A stretch of DNA of 6,811 bases from Aquificaceae bacterium (lineage in GTDB: Bacteria; Aquificota; Aquificia; Aquificales; Aquificaceae): assembly GCA_026982025.1 (NCBI GenBank), contig JALSHX010000010.1, forward strand, positions 1-6,811, in the 5' to 3' direction. Shown here one piece after another: positions 1 to 6,131 of this stretch. The position numbers and the translations under genes were made by a program. Position 1 is the stretch's first letter, and every line of letters begins with the position of its first letter. A model generated the notes under the pieces. That model was not told where the DNA came from and ran no database searches. It worked only from the letters and a program-made list of their open reading frames with translations.

Positions 1-25
1 GAGCGGAGGTTGATGTCATTCTCAT
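1..25 (-). CDS. Start of an unidentified gene, cut by the left window edge
   Basis: An ATG at 25-23 overlaps the TGA stop of the upstream FliT-like gene in the four-base ATGA arrangement that is also seen at the fliD/fliS junction. Only eight codons (MRMTSTSA) lie in the window, so no product can be named. A weak AGGGAA-like ribosome site lies about eight bases upstream, inside the end of the previous gene. The case rests on the stop/start overlap and operon position; chance is a real alternative. If real, it is a sixth gene of the filament operon. Confidence 0.35.
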
Positions 26-276
26 CGGAGATATTCCCTGAACCTTGAGAAGTTAACCAGCTTTCCGGCTATTTCCTGCCGTTTGCTCTGAGCCTTTTCA
101 ATGAGGAAATTGAGCATTTTAAGGATCTCTTCAGCCTCCTGTGTGGAAAGGTCGGAAAAGTCTGTTGAGGAAATTTCCTCAAGGGAGGTCAGGAGTTTAT
201 CATACTCTCCCTCCTCAAGGTAAACCTGACACCCTGATAGCTTTTCCTTAATCTCTTCCAGCGTTGACCTTTTCAC
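22..276 (-). CDS. Small helical protein downstream of fliS, possible FliT/FlgN-like flagellar chaperone
   Basis: This 84-residue protein starts with GTG inside the 3' end of fliS (29-base overlap) and ends in TGA. It is acidic and appears almost wholly alpha-helical: helices at about residues 4-35 and 44-80, with a linker near SSTDFSDLS. It has no signal peptide or membrane segment. The C-terminal half (FLIEKAQSKRQEIAGKL) resembles the helical hairpins of FliT and FlgN. FliT family members bind FliD or other late export substrates and often sit right after fliS, which is the main reason for the suggestion; there is no diagnostic motif. The GTG is preferred because AAAGGAA (286-292) sits about 10 bases upstream, and the next ATG would remove the first 53 residues. 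The overlap suggests translational coupling to fliS. The gene is well supported, the function only inferred. Confidence 0.7.
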   Translation of the reverse strand: MKRSTLEEIKEKLSGCQVYLEEGEYDKLLTSLEEISSTDFSDLSTQEAEEILKMLNFLIEKAQSKRQEIAGKLVNFSRFREYLR

Positions 277-673
277 CTTTCTTTGTTCCTTTGCTTAAAT
301 TCTTTTCCGCTTCCTCCCATGCTTCCCTTAACTCTATAAGTATATCCCTGATTTTACTTAGGATTTCAATGTCATTTTTCATATTTGCTTTGACAATTTC
401 GTCAATTAAAACCTCGTAAATCTGGTCAAGGTTTTTAGATATTTCCTTCCCCCTCTCGTAATCAATTGACGCCCTGAGAACTATCAGTATGTCCATAGCC
501 CTCGTCAGGTTCTCTGCCTTTGACTTCACATTTTCAAGGGAGTCAAGACCCCCTTGGATTGACTCAATTGCAGAATCTATGCAATGAATAGCCTTGTCAT
601 AAAGCATAACCACCAGCTGGAGGGGGCTTGCGTTCTCCACAAGATTCTGAAGATAAACATCAGCGGGGCTCAT
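248..673 (-). CDS. fliS: FliS, flagellin-specific export chaperone
   Basis: FliS is a cytoplasmic helical-bundle chaperone that binds the disordered C-terminus of flagellin, prevents early polymerisation and delivers it to the flagellar type III export gate. The 141-residue length fits the family. The hallmark N-terminal segment is present (NLVENASPLQLVVMLYDKAI, about residues 10-29, matching the A-S-P-x-x-L-V-x-M-L-Y-D pattern), as is the mid-region pattern GKEISKNLDQIYEVL at 75-89. The charged tail after about residue 125 (SKGTKKGEKVNAGRD) is probably flexible. The ATG overlaps the fliD TGA as ATGA and is preceded by a strong ribosome site, GGGAGGTGAT at 679-688, so the start is secure. The 3' end overlaps the next gene by 29 bases. 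It lies in the operon that makes its client (flagellin) and the filament cap. Confidence 0.95.
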   Translation of the reverse strand: MSPADVYLQNLVENASPLQLVVMLYDKAIHCIDSAIESIQGGLDSLENVKSKAENLTRAMDILIVLRASIDYERGKEISKNLDQIYEVLIDEIVKANMKNDIEILSKIRDILIELREAWEEAEKNLSKGTKKGEKVNAGRD

Positions 674-2001
674 CGGTTATCACCTCCCGTCATCTCAGAA
701 AGGCTCACAATGAACTGCCTGAACCTTTCCCTCAGCTCCTGAGCCTGAGCGATGAACGCCTCAAGCCTTGCGAACTCCCTTCTTAGGATAGCCTCCTCCT
801 GAAGGAGCCTCTGTGAAAGGGATTCTATCCTTGCGTCTATGTTCTCTATTCTGTCGTTGAAGGAATTTTCAAAGCTCTTAAAGACATCCTTCTGAGATTC
901 AAGAAACACGGAATAGGATGTCTTGAGTTTCTCAACCATCTCCTTAACTTTATCGGGATCTGATTCAAGGAGTTGAGTGAGTTTATCATTCTGGAGGCTG
1001 ATCTTTCCCGTATCTCCGTCGTAATCAATGAGACCGAGGTCTATGAGGGGTTCAAGTCTGTCCGTTATGCCTATGCTAACCCCTCTTATAGTTCCGTCTC
1101 CGGGGAAGATGGCGTTTTCTCCGGCGGTCAGGGAACCTACCGTTTCAACGATTGAGTTGAAGTTTTTAACAAAACTTGAAAGAAAGTCTGAAACCTTTGA
1201 GTAATCGTCAGATACGGTTACCGTTGATGTTCCCGTGTCCTTAACGCTTATGGTAATACCGGAAATGACATCGGCAAACTCATTGGAGGGGCTCGTTACC
1301 GGCGAGCCAGAACCTATCACTATCTCCGCATTCTGAGAACCCTGAAGGGTATCCATGCCCGATCCCAGCTCAGAGGGAAGACCGCTGACGGAGATGGCAT
1401 ATACACCCCCCGCGGTGTCCGTCTCCACGCTTGAGGCTGAAACATCCGCTTCAGAGAGCATAAGCCTGTAATTGGTCCCGTCAAAATAAACCGAAGCCCT
1501 TACCCTCTCCTGAGCGGAGTTTATTGAGTTCACGAGGTCCTCAAGGGTCTGCCCAGCGGAGTAATCAATATTAAAGGTTTCGGTGCCCGATCCAGTGTCA
1601 TAGGTAATGGTCAAGGTTCCCGAGGATCCGAAGGTTCCACTAAGGTCCGTAAAGCCTCCATTTGAAACTCTGATCTCAGCCTGAGCAAGCTTGTTAACTG
1701 TGACGGAAAACTCTATGGACGGAGCATTCTCGGCTACACTGACGGATAGGACCTTATCGTCGGAGGCCGTTCCTTTTTTGGAGCGGAAAAGGTCTTCCAC
1801 CGAAAGGTTTTCAAATATACCGAGAAAGGAGGAAATAGCACCTGAAAGGTTAGAAAGGGAGGAGAGCTTCGCCTGCACGAGGGCTTTTTCCTGCTGGAGC
1901 CTTTGAAGGGGGATGGCTCTTATTTGCATGAGCTGGTCAACCATTGCACCCCCGTCAAAGTTAGCTCCCGTTAGTCCGGAAATTGACAGCTCTCCCGCCA
2001 T
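670..2001 (-). CDS. fliD: FliD, flagellar filament cap protein (HAP2)
   Basis: FliD forms the cap at the distal tip of the filament and inserts flagellin subunits arriving through the central channel. At 443 residues it is of usual size. In order: the FliD N-terminal domain at about 5-110, opening with LSISGLTGANFDGGAMVDQLM and including VTVNKLAQAEIRVS; a flagellin hook IN motif at about 150-185 (GQTLEDLVNSINSAQERVRAS); the FliD core pattern GSQNAEIVIGSGSPVTSPSN then DVISGITISV at 221-253; DLGLIDYDGDTGKISLQNDKL at 321-341; and a long C-terminal coiled coil at about 375-435 (RIENIDARIESLSQRLLQEE). There are no cysteines and no signal peptide, as expected for a type III export substrate. The gene begins 3 bases after flaG, with GAGAGGG (2010-2016) as ribosome site, and shares ATGA with fliS. 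Expression is probably from the sigma-28 promoter upstream of flagellin. Confidence 0.95.
   Translation of the reverse strand: MAGELSISGLTGANFDGGAMVDQLMQIRAIPLQRLQQEKALVQAKLSSLSNLSGAISSFLGIFENLSVEDLFRSKKGTASDDKVLSVSVAENAPSIEFSVTVNKLAQAEIRVSNGGFTDLSGTFGSSGTLTITYDTGSGTETFNIDYSAGQTLEDLVNSINSAQERVRASVYFDGTNYRLMLSEADVSASSVETDTAGGVYAISVSGLPSELGSGMDTLQGSQNAEIVIGSGSPVTSPSNEFADVISGITISVKDTGTSTVTVSDDYSKVSDFLSSFVKNFNSIVETVGSLTAGENAIFPGDGTIRGVSIGITDRLEPLIDLGLIDYDGDTGKISLQNDKLTQLLESDPDKVKEMVEKLKTSYSVFLESQKDVFKSFENSFNDRIENIDARIESLSQRLLQEEAILRREFARLEAFIAQAQELRERFRQFIVSLSEMTGGDNR
679..688 (-). promoter_or_regulatory. Strong ribosome binding site of fliS
   Basis: GGGAGGTGAT lies five bases before the fliS ATG and wholly inside the last codons of fliD. 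It fixes the fliS start and suggests independent re-initiation in addition to stop/start coupling. Confidence 0.8.
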
Positions 2002-2004
2002 ACC

Positions 2005-2382
2005 TCAAACCCTCTCACTCAAAAACACTCCCAGCATCTGATCAATCCTCTTCATTATTTGAAGCAGGTGTTCGGGAGGAATCTGTCTTATTAGCCTGTT
2101 GGTGTCCCTCTCAAAGATCTTGACTACCGGAATCTCAAGCTGGTCGTCAATATCAATCTTCAGATAGCGGTTCAGGTAATCAAGCTTTTTGCGAATTTCC
2201 TGAATGATCTTCTGAAGCTCCTCATTGGATACCCTGATGCTCTCCTCAACCTGTGAACTTCCTTCAATGGCGTCCTTGAGAACACCCTCAAGAATGACGT
2301 TCTTCTGGGCACTCCTTACAACCTGAGTTGCCTGTCTTATAAGTTCAAGGTCAACCTCGCTTCCCTTGCTTACCACCCTCAT
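2005..2382 (-). CDS. flaG: FlaG family flagellar protein
   Basis: This 125-residue protein has a variable helical N-terminal half (about residues 10-75, with EELQKIIQEIRKKLDYLNRYL) and the conserved FlaG domain at about 74-123. The diagnostic pattern is LKIDIDDQLEIPVVKIFERD followed by TNRLIRQIPPEHLLQIMKRI, matching the family's D-x-x-x-x-x-P-V-V-K-x-x-D-x-x-T-x-x-x-I-R-Q-I-P-P-E signature, and it ends with LGVFLSERV. FlaG proteins are reported to affect filament length in several bacteria and usually lie between flagellin and fliD, as here; the exact mechanism is not settled. The start at 2382 is chosen because AAGGAG (2391-2396) is 8 bases upstream. A nearer ATG at 2387 is out of frame and meets a stop after two codons. 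fliD starts 3 bases after the TGA. Confidence 0.93.
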   Translation of the reverse strand: MRVVSKGSEVDLELIRQATQVVRSAQKNVILEGVLKDAIEGSSQVEESIRVSNEELQKIIQEIRKKLDYLNRYLKIDIDDQLEIPVVKIFERDTNRLIRQIPPEHLLQIMKRIDQMLGVFLSERV

Positions 2383-2390
2383 CTCATCTG

Positions 2391-2396
2391 CTCCTT
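2391..2396 (-). promoter_or_regulatory. Ribosome binding site of flaG, abutting the hairpin
   Basis: AAGGAG lies 8 bases before the flaG ATG at 2382 and immediately after the TTTT tract of the upstream hairpin. A closer ATG (2387-2385), only 3 bases after the site, reads ATG AGA TGA and then overlaps the real start region. Confidence 0.75.
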
Positions 2397-2422
2397 AAAA
2401 GGGGGAGGCAGGGCGCCTCCCC
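2397..2422 (-). terminator. Intercistronic hairpin with short T-run between flagellin and flaG (partial terminator or mRNA stabiliser)
   Basis: Read on the minus strand, GGGGAGGC (2422-2415), a five-base loop GCCCT, and GCCTCCCC (2409-2402) form a perfect 8-bp stem with seven G-C pairs. One C and then TTTT (2400-2397) follow. The hairpin begins 9 bases after the flagellin TAA. The T-tract is short for a full Rho-independent terminator, which suits a leaky one: most transcripts would end after flagellin while some read into flaG-fliD-fliS. It could also protect the 3' end of the flagellin message. The structure is plain in the sequence; its efficiency is inferred. Confidence 0.75.
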
Positions 2423-2431
2423 TCAGTGTCA

Positions 2432-4102
2432 TTACCTTAGGAGCTGTAGCACGAGCTGGGGCAGGGTGTTAGCCTGTGCGAGCATCGCCACACCCGACTG
2501 CATCCTGATCTGCATGGTGGTGAAGGTGGTCATCTCCTTGGAGAAGTCCACGTTCCTTATGACATTCTCCGCCTCATTGGTGTTGTCCATCGCAACCTTC
2601 TGGGCGTCGTAAATGGACTGGAGGTTGTTCATGACGGCGCCGATTTGCGACCTGACGGTATCAACTTTACGTATAGCCATATCAATAATCATCAGGGCTT
2701 TTTCTGCATCAGCATTCGTAAATACATTAATTGAGTAAAGGTTTTGCAAACCAACCTGACTTCCAGAAGAATAGTCAAAGTTTAGACCCTCATTAGCTGA
2801 AGTTCCGTTGTCTGAAACACCGTTGTAGCTTATGCTGAATGCATTGGGTGAAGATATATATATCTTTCCCGTCTTTGCAACTTGTGAGTATTGAGCGGTA
2901 GAGACATTTGTAGCAGTCACCGTAGATCCACCCTCAAGGATTTGAGACAGATCCACACTTATATCAACCGTATCCGTTCCACTCGTTCTTTGCGTTACCA
3001 CCTCAATGCCAATAGTCTCACCGTTAGTAGTTACAAGCTTTAGCTTTCCATTATCATCTATAGCCGTAATGGGTGCTCCTGCCAATCCCGCTTGACCATT
3101 TATGTTATTCACAAGTTGAGACAGTGAAACAGTTGTGACATTCACCGTATCTGCGCCTCCAGCAACAGCGGTAGTCGTTACCGTTGCAAGGTCTACTGTA
3201 AATGACTTTGAACCATCTCCAATATAAAAATTCAATTTAACAGTAAATGTACTAGCCGAATCATTATCAGTGTTCAATGATGCTGAAACAACGCTTGTGG
3301 TGTAAGTGTTTGCAACGCTTTCATTACTTGCAGTAGCAGTTATCCCCTCATTTTGGAGCGTCTGGTTAGAATTTATGGCTTGAGCAAGCTTTGCAGCATC
3401 AACAAGTTCTGGTGTAGCTGAACCTTGATAAACAGTTACAGAGCCTATACTTACATTTTCAGAAGTTCCTGAAAGGACAAAGTTACCATTATTAACAGTG
3501 TTTAACTGGTTTAGGAAGTTAGAAAGTGAACCTCCGGTCGCAGAAAAGCTGACAATTGAACTTGTGGCTCCTTGGCCTGTTGCGATGTAGGCTCCGAGTG
3601 AAATAGCCCGCAGGTCAGAAATTGACACATCAACTTTCTGGTCAACTCTCGGACCGTAGTGAATGTATTTACTCTGAAATGAACCATCAAGAAGTCTTAA
3701 GCCGTTGTATTCGGTATCTGTACCTATCTTTTGGATCGCATCAACAAGATTTTGGATTTCTCTTTGGAGTGCCGCCCTTGCATTAGGATCATTAATATCA
3801 TTGGCAGCACTCTGAGCCTTAACATAGATCTGCTTAAGCTTGTTGTAAATCTGTCCAGCGGAGTTCTCTGCGATCTGGAGTGCGGAAATTCCCGTCTGGA
3901 TGTTTCTGTTTCCCTGCTCAAGGCCGGCGGAGACAACGGCAAGCTGGTCTGCGATGAACAAGCCTGCGGAATCATCCGCAGCGTTCAAAATCCTGAGACC
4001 CGTTGAGAGTCTCAGCAGCGACTTCCCCATGAGGCGGTTGTTCGCCTCAAGTGCGGTCTGCGTGACCGCCGATGAGTAGTTAAAGTTGATTCTCAGGGCC
4101 AT
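2432..4102 (-). CDS. Flagellin, major filament subunit
   Basis: This is the 556-residue filament subunit, exported by the flagellar type III system and polymerised outside the cell. The N-terminal D0/D1 region (about 1-150) opens MALRINFNYSSAVTQTALEA and carries LLRLSTGLRILNAADDSAGLFIADQL and GLRLLDGSF. The C-terminal D1/D0 region (about 462-556) has IDMAIRKVDTVRSQIGAVMNN, NVIRNVDFSKEM and the ending GVAMLAQANTLPQLVLQLLR. The middle (about 160-460) is a variable surface domain rich in Thr, Ser, Asn and Val, with two IN-motif-like segments at about 234-263 and 326-367. No cysteine is visible. An in-frame GTG at 4111 would add three residues but overlaps the ribosome site AAGGAGGTG (4109-4117), so the ATG at 4102 is preferred. 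It is the first gene of the operon, under a sigma-28 promoter. It is longer than many flagellins because of the middle insert. The symbol fliC or flaA depends on the naming scheme, so none is given. Confidence 0.96.
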   Translation of the reverse strand: MALRINFNYSSAVTQTALEANNRLMGKSLLRLSTGLRILNAADDSAGLFIADQLAVVSAGLEQGNRNIQTGISALQIAENSAGQIYNKLKQIYVKAQSAANDINDPNARAALQREIQNLVDAIQKIGTDTEYNGLRLLDGSFQSKYIHYGPRVDQKVDVSISDLRAISLGAYIATGQGATSSIVSFSATGGSLSNFLNQLNTVNNGNFVLSGTSENVSIGSVTVYQGSATPELVDAAKLAQAINSNQTLQNEGITATASNESVANTYTTSVVSASLNTDNDSASTFTVKLNFYIGDGSKSFTVDLATVTTTAVAGGADTVNVTTVSLSQLVNNINGQAGLAGAPITAIDDNGKLKLVTTNGETIGIEVVTQRTSGTDTVDISVDLSQILEGGSTVTATNVSTAQYSQVAKTGKIYISSPNAFSISYNGVSDNGTSANEGLNFDYSSGSQVGLQNLYSINVFTNADAEKALMIIDMAIRKVDTVRSQIGAVMNNLQSIYDAQKVAMDNTNEAENVIRNVDFSKEMTTFTTMQIRMQSGVAMLAQANTLPQLVLQLLR

Positions 4103-4108
4103 GGCTGA

Positions 4109-4117
4109 CACCTCCTT
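4109..4117 (-). promoter_or_regulatory. Ribosome binding site that decides the flagellin start
   Basis: AAGGAGGTG is close to the full anti-Shine-Dalgarno complement and ends 6 bases before the ATG at 4102. The GTG that could serve as an earlier in-frame start is the last three bases of this site, so it cannot both bind 16S rRNA and act as the start codon. Confidence 0.85.
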
Positions 4118-4138
4118 AAGAAGTTTTACTGATTTTTT

Positions 4139-4165
4139 ATATCGGCGGAGGAAATAAGATTTTTA
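4139..4165 (-). promoter_or_regulatory. Sigma-28 (FliA) promoter of the flagellin operon
   Basis: On the minus strand TAAAAATC (4165-4158) is followed by exactly 11 bases and then GCCGATAT (4146-4139). The enterobacterial FliA consensus is TAAAGTTT-N11-GCCGATAA, so the -10 matches 7 of 8 and the -35 matches 5 of 8 including the key TAAA, at ideal spacing. Transcription would start near 4132, giving a leader of about 30 bases that contains the strong ribosome site. Sigma-28 control places flagellin in the last stage of flagellar assembly, released when FlgM is exported. Confidence 0.9.
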
Positions 4166-4173
4166 GCATAGGT

Positions 4174-4179
4174 TAAAAT
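4174..4179 (+). promoter_or_regulatory. Possible -10 element of gcvPB
   Basis: TAAAAT lies 7 bases before the gcvPB ATG, so a start site at normal distance would fall at or next to the ATG and leave almost no leader. No good -35 is seen 16-18 bases upstream. TAAGAT at 4155-4160 is an alternative -10, giving a leader of about 20 bases. Either choice overlaps or touches the flagellin promoter on the other strand. Confidence 0.35.
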
Positions 4180-4186
4180 ACTGCCT

Positions 4187-5590
4187 ATGGCTTATCGTCT
4201 CCCAACTCTTGATGTTCCTGAGGTTAGACCGGAGGAATTAATTCCCGAAAAGTACAGAAGAAAAGCCCTCAACATAGCCTCAATTCCTGAGCTGAAAGCG
4301 GTCAGAAAGTTCACAAACCTATCACACAAAAACTACTCAGTTGACACCACAATGGTTCCGCTCGGGTCCTGCACCATGAAGTACAACCCCCGCATTAACG
4401 AGGAGATTGCAAATATTGAAAGCTTCAGGTGTGCTCATCCTCTAACTCCGGAGGAGTTTATTCAGGGAACCCTTCGGGTTGCCTATGAACTTAAAGAATT
4501 ATTGAAGAAGCTGGGAGGATTTGCTGAGGTCTCCCTTCAGCCCGCAGCAGGCTCTCAGGGGGAGCTCCTCGGCCTTCTGCTCATTCTCGCATACCACAGA
4601 GATAAAGGCAATAATCACAAGACGGTTGTTCTTATCCCTGACTCAGCCCACGGCACAAATCCCGCTTCCGCCGCAATATGCGGTTTTCATGTGAAAACTG
4701 TTAAGAGCGATAAAAACGGAGAGCTTGACTGGGATGATTTTATGAAAAAGCTCGGAGATGATGTTGCATGTCTGATGATAACGAATCCCAACACCCTCGG
4801 GATATTTGAGAGGAAGATAAAAGAAATGGCTTATGAGCTTCACAAAAGGGATGCTCTCCTTTACATGGACGGAGCAAACTTCAACGCAATCGTGGGCATG
4901 GCAAAGCCCGGGGATTGGGGAGTTGATGTAATGCACTTTAACCTTCACAAAACCTTCTCAACCCCTCACGGTGGAGGCGGTCCCGGTAGCGGTCCCGTTG
5001 GCGTTTCTGAAAAGCTAAAGCCGTACCTTCCCGTACCTCAGGTGGAGTTTGACGGAAAGAGGTACTACCTCAACCATGACATACCCAAAACGGTAGGAAG
5101 ACTGCTCGCCTTCCACGGCCACTTCGGCGTTTGGATACGCGCCCTTGCCTACATCCTGACCTACGGTTCGGAAATAAAAAAGGTGGCGGAATATGCAGTT
5201 CTTAATGCAAGATATCTGAGACACCTGCTCTGGGGAACACTTGCCGATCCCTACGCCCATGTCCCCTGCATGCACGAGTTTGTCCTCTCCTGCTCTCCTT
5301 TATTGAAGAAGGGAACCAACGCCTACGGCGTTGCCAAAAGGCTCCTTGATTACGGATTCTACGCACCAACGGTTTACTTCCCCCTCGTTGTCCGCGAAGC
5401 CCTGATGATTGAACCCACTGAGACTGAAAACCCCGAAACACTCAGGCGCTTTGCGGAGGCGATAAAGACCATAGTTAAAGAAGCCTCAGAGGACTCCTCA
5501 GTTCTAAACGGAGCGCCTCACACCATACCTGTCAAAAGAATAAAGGAGGCGGAGGCAAACAGAAAGCCTATATTTAAGCTTAAGGATTAA
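4187..5590 (+). CDS. gcvPB: Glycine dehydrogenase (decarboxylating) subunit 2, P-protein beta chain
   Basis: Subunit 2 of the two-chain P-protein binds pyridoxal phosphate and, with subunit 1 (GcvPA), decarboxylates glycine and passes the aminomethyl group to lipoylated H-protein in the cytoplasm. At 467 residues it is a little shorter than the usual 480-500. Signatures: LPTLDVPE near the N-terminus; SVDTTMVPLGSCTMKYNPRI at 51-70; EVSLQPAAGSQGELLG at 114-129; PDSAHGTNPASA at 151-162; YMDGANFNAIVG at 226-237; and the PLP-lysine site FNLHKTFSTPHGGGGPG, with Lys255 the expected Schiff-base residue. The ATG at 4187 is the first start after an in-frame TAG at 4169-4171. No ribosome site precedes it. 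No other glycine cleavage gene is in the window, so the partner subunit and H-, T- and L-proteins must lie elsewhere. It diverges from flagellin and overlaps tpx tail to tail by 4 bases. Confidence 0.95.
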   Translation: MAYRLPTLDVPEVRPEELIPEKYRRKALNIASIPELKAVRKFTNLSHKNYSVDTTMVPLGSCTMKYNPRINEEIANIESFRCAHPLTPEEFIQGTLRVAYELKELLKKLGGFAEVSLQPAAGSQGELLGLLLILAYHRDKGNNHKTVVLIPDSAHGTNPASAAICGFHVKTVKSDKNGELDWDDFMKKLGDDVACLMITNPNTLGIFERKIKEMAYELHKRDALLYMDGANFNAIVGMAKPGDWGVDVMHFNLHKTFSTPHGGGGPGSGPVGVSEKLKPYLPVPQVEFDGKRYYLNHDIPKTVGRLLAFHGHFGVWIRALAYILTYGSEIKKVAEYAVLNARYLRHLLWGTLADPYAHVPCMHEFVLSCSPLLKKGTNAYGVAKRLLDYGFYAPTVYFPLVVREALMIEPTETENPETLRRFAEAIKTIVKEASEDSSVLNGAPHTIPVKRIKEAEANRKPIFKLKD

Positions 5591-6096
5591 AGGGACTTAA
5601 CCTTTTCAATTACCTCGTCGTAATTGGGCTCCTGAGTGATCTCGGGAACAAGCTGTTTGTAAGCCACCTTTCCGTCCTTGTCCACTATGAAAACAGCCCT
5701 TGCAAGGATTCCCTTGAGAGCACCTTCAGCTATAACAACGCCGTACTTTTCCATGTCCCTGTACCTGAAGTCACTCGCAACCGTTACATTGCCAATGTTG
5801 AAGCTCTCGCAGAACCTCTTTTCCGCGAAGGGGAGGTCCATTGAGACAACAGTCACATCAACGGAATTTCCCAAACCCGCAACCATCTCGTTGAACTTCT
5901 TGGTTTCCGTCTCGCAAACGGGCGTATCAAGAGAGGGAACGGTGATAATTAGCTGAACTATTCCCTTTGCCCCTCCTATTCTCTTTTCCTCAAGGTCCTT
6001 GGTCACCACAGTAGCCTCCGGTGCATCGTCTCCCACACCGATGGAAGGACCGACGAGGCTCACTGTATTGCCTTTGAGCGTAACAGTTTCAGCCAT
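5587..6096 (-). CDS. tpx: Thiol peroxidase Tpx, atypical 2-Cys peroxiredoxin
   Basis: Tpx reduces hydrogen peroxide and alkyl hydroperoxides and is recycled by thioredoxin. From the ATG at 6096 the product has 169 residues, close to the usual 165-170. The catalytic pattern P-x-x-x-T-x-x-C is present as PSLDTPVC (54-61), with peroxidatic Cys61. The resolving cysteine is Cys96 in EKRFCESF, and the active-site arginine is probably Arg133 in ILARAVFIVDKDG; these positions match the known Tpx layout almost exactly. There is no signal peptide, so it is presumably cytoplasmic, where it would protect a microaerophile from oxidants. An in-frame GTG at 6105 would add MYA-like residues but is part of the ribosome site (6103-6112), so ATG 6096 is chosen. 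It appears monocistronic, diverging from the Trbp111-type gene; its TAA shares bases with the gcvPB TAA. Confidence 0.96.
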   Translation of the reverse strand: MAETVTLKGNTVSLVGPSIGVGDDAPEATVVTKDLEEKRIGGAKGIVQLIITVPSLDTPVCETETKKFNEMVAGLGNSVDVTVVSMDLPFAEKRFCESFNIGNVTVASDFRYRDMEKYGVVIAEGALKGILARAVFIVDKDGKVAYKQLVPEITQEPNYDEVIEKVKSL

Positions 6097-6102
6097 GGCA
6101 TA

Positions 6103-6112
6103 CACCTCCTCC
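6103..6112 (-). promoter_or_regulatory. Ribosome binding site that decides the tpx start
   Basis: GGAGGAGGTG ends 6 bases before the ATG at 6096. The upstream in-frame GTG is the tail of this site and is unlikely to be the start. Another ATG at 6101 is out of frame with tpx. Confidence 0.85.
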
Positions 6113-6131
6113 TTTAATTTTTGACACCTGA

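Noticed and set aside
973..1155. Open frame on the plus strand inside fliD, and similar frames opposite flagellin, gcvPB, tpx and the Trbp111-type gene
   Set aside because: They lie wholly over strongly conserved genes on the other strand or in another frame, lack ribosome sites and family motifs, and contain low-complexity or unlikely protein sequence.
4109..4111. GTG as the flagellin start, adding three residues
   Set aside because: The codon is part of the ribosome binding site itself, and flagellins of this type begin at MALRIN.
5574..5583. Ten-base palindrome TTAAGCTTAA at the end of gcvPB
   Set aside because: It has no loop, encodes ordinary FKLKD codons and is within what chance gives in A-T-rich sequence.
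5607..5626. Inverted repeat CAATTAC-6 bases-GTAATTG near the convergent gcvPB/tpx ends, considered as a bidirectional terminator
   Set aside because: The stem is only 7 bp and mostly A-T, no T-tract follows it on either strand, and it lies inside tpx codons. It is unlikely to terminate, especially in a thermophile.
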